A DNA stretch of 64,000 bases from Dictyophora rubrovolvata. Its lineage: Eukaryota; Basidiomycota; Agaricomycetes; Phallales; Phallaceae. Shown here one piece after another: positions 52,606-61,268 of the stretch. A model generated the notes under the pieces. That model was not told the origin of the DNA and ran no database searches. It saw only the letters and a program-made list of their open reading frames with translations. Within the stretch, counting starts at the first letter, position 1; each line of letters starts with the position of its first letter. Both the position numbers and the translations under genes were made by a program. The stretch is from NCBI GenBank assembly GCA_029959195.1, contig CP114121.1:1736001-1800000 (forward strand), read 5' to 3'.

Positions 52606-52936
52606 TTGTATGGGGTCCTTTTTATCCTCTACGTAGTGTCCTTCAGTCCAACCGTTGATAGTCCAAAGTCATTCCTTGACCCTTCTCCATTATTGTCGTG
52701 TCCACAAGACCATTGAGCCTAGTTTGAATCATAATACCTATTTATTATTATCTCACATGTCTGAAGGCCAAAACAAAGTAGGAAGTTAATACATTCAAGT
52801 GGAACAAAGGTAACTTTTCAATGAGTATACGTGACGTGTCTTATACTACGTATGTATAATCCACACGTCTTGTGTAAATATGTACATTGCCCGGTTCGCG
52901 AAATGGAGCATGTGCTATGATGCACCTAACAGATAC
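52606..52936. other. Spacer between PCNA 3' end and the KEN-box gene
   Basis: Downstream flank of PCNA and promoter of the KEN-box gene. ACGTG-type words near 52833 and 52863 are the only features; no gene is seen. Confidence 0.35.
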
Positions 52937-54248
52937 TCATTCGTCTCCGATTTTAGGCGCAAGGTAATACTGAATAGATCCTTGCCCAAAATGATAAGCC
53001 ACCTAACGATACCATTACAACAACACATACATACTCAAAAGATACAACCACTTACCAGTAAAGGTACCTCGCTATGCAATTTCAGTTGTACAACATCTAT
53101 AAGACTGCCGCCTTTGGTAAAGTTCACCAGATATTTCAAAGAAAATGTAAGAGAGACCGCTTGAGACATTTGGATAGCAACGCCGCCTGAATCACCGCCG
53201 TCGTCCTCAGACTTCTTAGCACGTTTCGTGCCTTTCTTGTCCTTGGAAGCAGAAGGACGTTTCCGCTTTTTCTTGTTCGAAGACTCCTCTTCATCCTCAT
53301 CTTCCTCGTTCTCCTCTTCCTCTCGCTCTGCTTCACCATCGGAATTCTTATCCGATTCGGCTTTACCGTTCTCCTCTTCCGCGTCATCACCTCCTTCATC
53401 TTCGTTCCCCTCTTCGGTTTCTTCTTTCTTGACCTTTTCTTTCTTGATCTTGTTTTTACTACTTCCACTCTTTTGATCCTCTTCCTCCTCTTTCTTGGAG
53501 CCCCAACCGGCATAACGCCGACGAGCAGCATCCGTCTGTTTCAAAAGGACAACTGCATTCGCAGCCTCTCCATCGCTCGCAAAACGTACACCCTCCTTGG
53601 AAACATCCACACGGACAGATTCACCCAGCTGGGCAAGATCTCGGATAATTCGACTAAACTCTGTCGCGGACATGGTCACGCATGCTTCGTAGTCCGTATC
53701 TGGAATTCCCAGTGCGTCGGTGTCAATGTCCATTAACTTCATGTCGTATTCAGCAACACGATCAGAATCTTTTGTCGAAGACTTTAATTCGATGGAAGAG
53801 TACGCATGAAGCAAGAACACTCACTTTTAGCCTCATAAATAAGGTTCAAAGTGTCACCGTTGTCCGTGGCTTTAAGAGTAACCATATCGTCATCTTTGGC
53901 ACATTTTAGAACTTTGGTCAAGGAATTCAAGTTAACGCCCAACGGCATTGGTCTATCGCAGCGATACATGTCGAAACCTGCAGCATCAAGATTCACAGCC
54001 ACCAAGGCAACATGGGAATTATCCATAGCCTGTAAAGCCTGTATATTTTCATGAGAACAAGGAAAAATAGACAAGAGATATACGCACCAAGCCTTCTTCG
54101 TTGCACTCGAAATTGGCATCGGTGACCAGCTCTTTGATTGCTATTGAATGCGTTGAATACAGGTATGATTATGGCAGTAAAACACGATATCCGCACCCTC
54201 AAGTAATCTTTTCAGGACACTGGCTGACTGTAAACGCGCTTCTAACAT
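52937..54248 (-). CDS. PCNA: PCNA sliding clamp with large charged insertion
   Basis: Homotrimeric DNA clamp for polymerase processivity and repair. The start is MLEARLQSASVLKRLLEAIK (exon 1/2 join). Marks in order: ALQAMDNSHVALVAVNL, CDRPMPLGVNLNSLTKVLKC (centre loop), YEAKNSDRVAEYDMKLMD (joined by an intron), GIPDTDYEACVTMSATEFS, VDVSKEGVRFASDGEAANAV. Then, after RRRYAGWGSKK, about 100 residues rich in Glu, Lys and Asp (roughly 53188-53500) are inserted before VAIQMSQAVSLTFSLKYLVN. The C-terminus is FGQGSIQYYLAPKIGDE. Total near 360 residues against ~260 usual. The insertion includes KKRKRPS and KRAKK, possible nuclear signals. Five exons. An ACGCGT box lies 32 nt upstream. Confidence 0.95.
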
Positions 54249-54336
54249 GCTGGAAGGAAGTGGTGAAAGATAAAAATTGACGCGTCGCGTCTGCCTGAGT
54301 CGGAGCTTGAAAGCGTGTCCCGTCGCTTCGCAAAGC
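54249..54336. promoter_or_regulatory. Compact divergent PCNA/THI6 promoter with MCB-like box
   Basis: Only 88 bp separate the two start codons. ACGCGT at 54280-54285 is directly followed by CGCGT. ACGCGT is the MluI cell-cycle box bound by MBF in yeasts, where PCNA is a G1/S target. Confidence 0.5.
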
Positions 54337-56550
54337 ATGGCACGGATTGACTGCTCATTATATCTCGTCACAGGAAGAGAATTACTTCCCCCGGGGAAGG
54401 TACTTGTCCAATTTCAGAGTATTTAATTTTAGTTATTCTCGATTATAATTTAGGATTATCTCGAGTCTGTGGAAGAGGTACATCATGCTGAAATTTCTAT
54501 GGTACCTTGAGTTTATTGGTTACTCTTCCTAGGCTATCAAGGGCGGTGTCACTGTTATTCAAGTACGTACACTATTGCACTATCTTAACCAAGTCTATAA
54601 AAAAATTCAAGGTTAGAGAAAAGGATGTCGACACAAAGGAGGTCCGGGTCATGTATCCAAATCACATGTGAACGTATATCAATTTTTTCATTAGTTCCTG
54701 GAAATCGCACGTCAAACGAAAACAATATGCCAGAAATATGGTATTCCTATAATCATAAACGATCGTATCGATATTGCTCTGGCTATTCAGGCCGATGGTG
54801 TCCACCTCGGTCAATCAGATATGCCTATTCCTATCGCTAGGCAATTGTTACCTCCGGGCGCAATCATTGGAACATCGGTGAACACCGTTCAAGAAGCAGA
54901 GAAAGCCAAAGAAAACGATACTGATTACGTCGGGATTGGTGCCGTATGGGATACGTCGACTAAGAAGTTAACTGCGCCCGTCCTCGGTATCCGAGGTATT
55001 GCGCCCATTCTTGAGGTATTCAAGAATACCGAGATTCAAACAGTCGCTATAGGTTCGTCATCAGTGATCTTTGTGTTTTCTTTCATTCATTCATTCATTT
55101 GCTAGGTGGAATCAAAATATCAAATGCACTACAAGTGCTCCATGGTGGTGTAACACCGTCAGACTATCGCTCCTTGGATGGCCTAGCTGTCGCCAGTGAA
55201 ATTATGGCATCTCCAAAACCTCTAGAACAAGCGAAGGAATTACACCATATAATTAAGTCGTTCAAATCATCTAAACAGCCCCCCGTATTCTCCTCTCAAC
55301 ACAACAAGTATGACGTCACCTCCCTTATCGGCCAGGCTGGCCAACTTCTCAAGTCTGTTCGAAGTCTCAGCCCTTTAATTCATCAGGTAATACAACAACA
55401 GCACTGTTGTTTTGACTCGATAAGCTGAGCCCGTGTAGATCACGAATATAGTAGTTACGACACAATCGGCAAATGTGACTTTGGCCTTGGGTGCTTCTCC
55501 CATAATGTCAAATACTTCCGAAGAAATGTCAGATCTGAGTAAGATAATTGGGGGCCTTCTTATTAACATTGGGACTATCTCCAACAAAGCATGTATGCTG
55601 CTTGCTGGTACATTGGTATTCATATTTTTTTAGCTACAGAATTACTCATGCTATCCCAAAGGGCAACTTGCCAATATGAATCGAAAACCTAGTACGTATG
55701 TAAGAACTCTCTCAACGTTCTCCACCTCTCAGGTCTCAACAGTTGTATTCGATCCGGTTGCTGCCGGTGCAACTTCTTATCGTAAAAGTGCTACCGAAGG
55801 TAAAGTACGGTTTAAAGTTCAAACAAATTTACCAACATTAACTCATCAGAATTCCTCAACGAGTTCCAACCTACTATAATAAAGGGGAATGCCGGAGAAA
55901 TCGGTGCCCTTATTGGTTCACTGGAAGTGAGTGTTATCGTGGAAAGTACTTAGTTCCCAGGCTTAACTCAAAGAGCAGGCAAAATCTCGTGGGGTGGATA
56001 GTATTGGACCGGGGTTTTCTAATCCACCAGAGGTTGTGCGACAATTAGCACGAAGACAACGTCAGCTATTGTCCTTTCATTTCAGAGAAACGTGCATTAA
56101 TGTTTCTTTCAGGCGCCATCATACTTTTAACAGGAGAAACAGATTGGATTTCTGACGGTGATGTCGTTTTGAAAGTGACAAATGGACATCCCTACTTGGG
56201 GAGTATCACAGGTAGCGGCTGTATGCTCGGTACAAGCATTGCTACATTCTGTGCGGCTGCCAATCTGTCAGCCCCAGCATCCCCGTCAGATTCTGATCGC
56301 TTATTAGTACACGGTGATATGTTGGTAGCTGCCCTTGGCGGGTAAGTCTATTATTGTTTTCATACGTGGTTTTTGTGTAGTGAGACCGGACCGTAGGTTG
56401 CTCGCTCTCACAGTCGCGTCTGAGTTGGCAGGGGAACGAACAGATGTAAAAGGTACAGGAACATTTTTACCAGCTCTGATAGATGAGTTACTTCACCTCA
56501 CTCCGGAACGTATTGTCGAGAGAGCGAAAGTTAAAATTGTTCATCCTTGA
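54337..56550 (+). CDS. THI6: Bifunctional thiamine phosphate synthase / hydroxyethylthiazole kinase
   Basis: Phosphorylates hydroxyethylthiazole and couples it to HMP-pyrophosphate to give thiamine phosphate. Exon 1 starts at ATG 54337: MARIDCSLYLVTGRELLPPG. Four short introns follow, assembling AIKGGVTVIQ, VREKDVDTKE and FLEIARQTKTICQKYGIPII. The ThiE half has NDRIDIALAIQADGVHLGQS, GTSVNTVQEAEKAKEN, DYVGIGAVWDTSTKK and the product-binding AIGGIKISNALQVL. The ThiM half has SPLIHQITNIVVT, SANVTLALGASPIMS, AGQLANMNRK, IVFDPVAAGATSYRKSA, IIKGNAGEIGALIGS and GSGCMLGTSIATF (the catalytic Cys follows GSG). It ends at TGA 56548-56550. About 520 residues, normal for fungal Thi6. Confidence 0.95.
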
Positions 56551-56642
56551 CATATTAGATGATACTGTGTTGTTATATGTATTTTACACCTTCCAACCTG
56601 GTCAAAACACAAAGTATAGTGTAATAAACAAGAATGTTTTAT

Positions 56643-58163
56643 TCAAGCAAACAAGCGAGAAAATGGCATGTCCAGAGTAGGCTGTAACCAATTCTTTTCG
56701 TCGTACTGGGCCTTCTCTGGACCTTCTATCATGTGAAATGTGTAAGCAAAGCGAGTGTTTTGGCTCGTATTTCTCTCTGATTTGTGTAAAACAGACCCAT
56801 GAATGAGTACAAGGTCCCCTGTGATCCGTTGTGTAATGGTTAGCAGAAGTAAGCATCCAGTAGTATATCGAGTCGTATTCTTACCCGGCTCACACGTTTC
56901 TAAGATATACTTCCCTCGGGGGCTCGATTGAGATTCTTGACCCGGAATACTTTCGAATGACATTCCGCCTTCCGGAGTATGAACAAATCGTTTCGTTATT
57001 GGTGCGGTCAGGTGCGAGCCCGGTAAGAATGAGAGTGCACCGTTGTGTGCGGTGCACTAGTGTATATATACAGGTCAGTAAATGCTCTGGGGAGTCACCT
57101 CTTGCAAGTTACCTTTTCCAAAGCAAACCAGAAGCCCAGGGCACTCGGGGGGTCGGTGTACTGGAGATATACAAAAAAGGGAATAATGAATCATATGGGG
57201 AATATCATATGAATTAACTATGTGGTTTACGAACAAGAAATGTTCTGGATGAAACCATCAGATGGTTCCAAATTGAGATAAATTGTTGGGAAATCTTACG
57301 AATCATTATGTTCCGGTACTGGAAATATCATCATCAGGGTCATCGCAAGAACCTGAGTTAGTATGGGAATGTACATACCTTCTCCTCCTACTTCACGTTG
57401 CTTGCATATGACCATACTTTGTAGAACTAGAGGCTGGGAAATTACTCGAAGCTCATGATTGATAAAATCTAATGAATACCACGAGGGTCTTCATGAAAGT
57501 TTAAGTCTCTAACCAAAGATTTGAGCTTATCGTTCTCTAGCGTTACCGCGCGATAGGCAGGATCCAATTCATGTAACGCTTCCAAAGTTTTTTAAAAAAA
57601 CATATTAACTAGTTGGTAAAATAAATCATCGTGCGCTCTCACCGTGTCCTATTTTGTTAACAGCCTGTTCTTTAGGCCGGTTCAACTTTCCGTGCTCGTC
57701 CACGGCATCTTCTTCCAGAAAAAAGCGGATCTTGTCACCTGAATTCAAGAAATACTCATCACCGACGTGTTCCCCGTTTTCTCCTGTTGTAAATGTGGTC
57801 TAAATTCATGTCAGCCAAATGTCCTGAGATCTTTGATACCGTCATCAATATTAGCGACATATATACCCTCGGATGAGATGAGATGTCAAAGTCATTTAAT
57901 AATTCCTTTGCACGACTTAGCAAAAGAGCCGTCTGCTCTTCTGATAGAAAGTTCCGTAGGCACAGATAGCTGAGAACGTCTCAATCATCATCAGTGAGAT
58001 GTAAGGAGGAAGTGGCTCAGTACTGACCCATCTCGGCGGAACTTGTTTATCAAAAACATTAGATATTAGCACCGAACCCCAGAATCAAACAGACCTTTGC
58101 AATTTGAATTGGGTTGAGATACTCAAGACTGTGTGGAGCCGTGTCAACGATTGTGGTAGTCAT
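56643..58163 (-). CDS. Phytanoyl-CoA dioxygenase (PhyH) family enzyme
   Basis: Fe(II)/2-oxoglutarate dioxygenase of the PHYHD1-like branch. The start is ATG 58163 (MTTTIVDTAPHSLEYLNPIQ). Exons give FRRDG, YLCLRNFLSEEQTALLLSRA, TTFTTGENGEHVGDEYFLNS, GDKIRFFLEEDAVDEHGKLN, VNKIGHALHELDPAYRAVTL, VLQSMVICKQREVGGEVPEH, then NDSTFLYTDPPSALGFWFAL and CTAHNGALSFLPGSH. The iron site is His-x-Asp in PEHND plus the distal His in LIHGSVLHKS. The chain ends FHMIEGPEKAQYDEKNWLQP and so on. The exon encoding part of STFL is only 10 nt (57235-57244). About 310 residues, ten or so exons. The substrate is unknown. Confidence 0.88.
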
Positions 58164-58264
58164 ACTCAGTGAGGATTTGTTGAGGATACATACTTTCGGC
58201 TCAATTTCTAAATCCGGTAATCCAAATCGTCTAATACACGCTGCTTCTACTAGCTACATACGAC

Positions 58265-58285
58265 ATATATATATATATATATATA
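58265..58285. repeat. AT dinucleotide microsatellite
   Basis: An AT dinucleotide run of about 21 bp in the short spacer between the PhyH-like gene start and the Rap1-like gene end. Confidence 0.9.
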
Positions 58286-58311
58286 CTCTCAAATAACAAT
58301 TACAAATAGAA

Positions 58312-60730
58312 TCATTCAGGAGGGGGTTCAATAGGCAGGTTCTTTCTTATCCGTTCAATGTAATGGTCAATGGTCTTCTTATGAATTCGATGATGCTCCT
58401 GCCAGCCTTTCCACGGATGATGGGGGTACTGGAGACAGCCATCAAAACATGATAGTTAACCAAATTGTTAGTCAAAACGCACCAATTTAGCAAATGCTTG
58501 AAATATTTGATCCGAAGTACCCTGGGGCTGCGTTGCGAAGTACCGCGCAAGGAAAATATCATCTTCGTTGCTGTATCGCAGTTTCTTTTCTGGCAAAGGT
58601 GCGGGTGGGCCATTCGCATCGTCCGGCTCCAGCTCGTGCTTATGACGGCGCCAGTATTTCATCCATGAAGCACGAGAATGATGTGGAGCCTGCAATCTGG
58701 TCTAAATGATGCAGCTTCACCTCACTAATGCTTGTTGACTCACACGTTCCGCAACATCCTTCCAAAACTGTACCATGTCAACTTCCCCATCCCTGGCTCT
58801 GTTAACGGGATTAAGTACAATAAAAGCAAAATTTTGATATTGGCTGCTTACTTCCTGTATCTGAGGAAACGCATCAAGAAATTAACATCCTCCGCAGTAA
58901 ACGCGATCCCTTTACCAGTGGTGCTTCTGGTGAGCGCTCGAGGGGGGGTAGGTGACCGATTTCGTTTTTGAGGAAAGTTGACAGCAGTTGCAACGGCACC
59001 AGAAGAATCAAGGACCGGTTCATCTTCACCCATTAAAGGCCCCGGACTGGGCGTGCGTTCATTGACATCCATCTGATAAGCACCTAAACGTATCTGATGC
59101 TTGTTGCAATATCTACGCCAGCTATAAAACCTATAGATATAGATGTTACATTATGATCAGGAAATGCTCTCAAAGCTGACGTACGTATGATGCGGTGCCT
59201 ATAAAAAAAAGGGGGTTTTCCTGAGTATGTCATGAATGAAGGAAGAATAGGATAGGCGTACTTTGACAGCGATTCTCTCGCATATCTCTCTGAGACTGAT
59301 ATACTGCATCAGCTACCGTGTTGCCGTATTTTTCAGTTGAATAGTCTTACCTAAGGACAAGACCCTGATCTTGACAATAGTCGATGTACTTCTTAAGATA
59401 TTCTACATCGTCTGAAGTATATAAATTACCCCCGTAGGTTGATTTGAGAATACGAGTAGGTGGTGTGGGGGACCTTGCTGGGGGTTTCTTAGGAGGAACT
59501 AATGAAGATGGATTAACAGGGCCACTAATTGCTGTTGAGCGAGTACGCTTGCGGCCCCGTTGACTTTGAGTGGCGGATCCTGGCGCAGGAGCATCTGGGG
59601 GTGCTGCTGAGGATTGGGTGGCTGTGGTATTTGAAGGGCCGGCTGTGGAAGTAGGGTTATCTATATCAAGATAACTACTGTCTGAATACGGGGCTGCGAA
59701 CTAAAGGAGTCAAAAGCATGCCGAATATGCAATATCGAGACACGAACTGACCTGGCTAGAATAATAATCTGTTCCAGCAGACCAGTCGTGCTCTGGTCGG
59801 TATCTTGCATATTCTGCATAATCGCTCGAGGTTGTTCCAGCTGCGTCAAGAGATGCGAAGGGAGGCGAAGGAGGGGGTTGGTGATGCCACAAATGCGGTC
59901 GGGGAGGGTGGGCGATGACATGTTGAATATGAGTTGCTTGAGGAGGTATTCCATTGGGATCTGGCCACGGGGCTGTCTGATGAGGAGGATAGGGGTAAGC
60001 ATGTACATAAGGACCCGGACCCGACGGCAAGGGAGCATGCTGTGGTTGATGGGGCAATGGAGCCTCAGGTTGAGTTGGAATAGGACGGGGCAGTCTCCGG
60101 GAAGCTGGTTCCTCCGGGGGTTGAGACCCTGCTCTATTGTTGTGTGGAATCAGGGGAACAATAACTCATTTTTGGGAACCAAATGAAACTTACCTCTCAT
60201 TACCGGTCAACTTGAAGCCGGCCCAGTTGGATTTGAATGCTAACAATTGAGACTGCTTAACACATTCGAATACCCAACGAGCGTCTAAAACTAATTTCCC
60301 TCTTTTGTTGGCGTATTGTCGAAATAGTGCTTGACCGGTTTCCTTGTGAGGGTCCACTGCACCAAAGCAGTTGAATATGAAAGACAGGAGTCACAGTTGA
60401 TTTGAAAAAACCTACCCAAGATATAGGTCACAGAGCTGTAACTGGGCGATAGAGAACCACCATGGCTCTATATTAGCAAGGATGAATGAAGGCGAGACAT
60501 GTATGATTATTGGGAAATGGAGTAACGGGACTGGAACTTGCCTGAATTAGCTGTTCTATGCGTTCTTTGTCTGGTACGTCCTTATCGACGTAGAACAATA
60601 GTGGTGCACCGAGCATCGGGTCGGTGAATAAATCCGCATTGGCGGAGGCGACTGTTTGGTCATTGCTCACCGGCTGAGGTTGTGGTCGGGAGCGAGAAGG
60701 GCGAGATGGTTTGCTGGTTGCAGGGGGCAT
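58312..60730 (-). CDS. BRCT and triple Myb-like protein, Rap1-like
   Basis: Candidate telomere or chromatin protein of the Rap1 type. The start MPPATSKPSRPSRSRPQPQP is ATG 60730. The BRCT domain runs from LFTDPMLGAPLLFYVDKDVP through IQSHGGSLSPSYSSVTYILV, KRGKLVLDARWVFECVKQSQ and FKSNWAGFKLTG. A Pro/His-rich linker (~250 residues) includes a basic patch (QRGRKRTRS). Three Myb/Rap1-like modules follow: YTSDDVEYLKKYIDYC with YGWRRYCNKH; FTAEDVNFLMRFLRYR with SRASWMKYWRRHKHEL; and YSNEDDIFLARYFATQ with PWKGWQEHHRIHKKTI. It ends EPPPE at TGA 58312-58314. A 74-nt GC-AG intron (60468-60541) is needed to keep the BRCT HGG motif. A C-terminal RCT domain was not obvious, so orthology to Rap1 is likely but unproven. 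Confidence 0.7.
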
Positions 60731-61268
60731 CGACAGGTAGGACCTCTAACTCTCGGAGAAGGACGAGCTTGAGATTCAGACTCCGACCCACCACTGCGTG
60801 TGCCAATAGAGATGCATGACAATAATCGATAATCTCCTGTAGGCTGTGTGCAGATAATACAATCTACGTCAGGTATTAAGAATGTTATAGTCCTATAACT
60901 AAATGTACATGTCCCAAGGCGTTTCAGAGTGTCGAGCTCTGGCGTTACATTACAGCGTCCTGCCAGTGCCTCGGCTATGCATTGACATCAGATGTTCATG
61001 ATGACATGCCTAAACAACCACCAAGAGTTATCGTTCGTTTCTAATCCATCATAATCGTGGCCGTGGCTCAAAAATCCCATTTGATTCTTGCCCGACATCA
61101 ATCCCTCATCCAATAATAATCTCACTTCAAACTCAGAATTTTGGGCCAGTGATTATCTAATCTGTTTGTTTACGTTTGGCCCGGCCTGTCCATCTCTCTC
61201 CAAACTATAATACTTACTACTTGCAACTTTCCCGCGACGACTTCAGCGACGACCTTTCTTTCCAACAA
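60731..61268. promoter_or_regulatory. Divergent Rap1-like/CDC24 promoter
   Basis: 538 bp between divergent starts. In CDC24 the frame is open for about 30 codons before the chosen ATG 61269, but with no upstream in-frame ATG. No repeats or strong motifs were seen. Confidence 0.35.

Noticed and set aside
53136-53531. Long Lys/Arg-rich reading frame overlapping PCNA
   Set aside because: It is the shadow of the charged PCNA insertion in another frame; the PCNA frame is anchored by conserved sequence on both sides.
61176-61268. An earlier CDC24 start
   Set aside because: The frame is open but has no ATG before 61269; the first codon there would be TTG.
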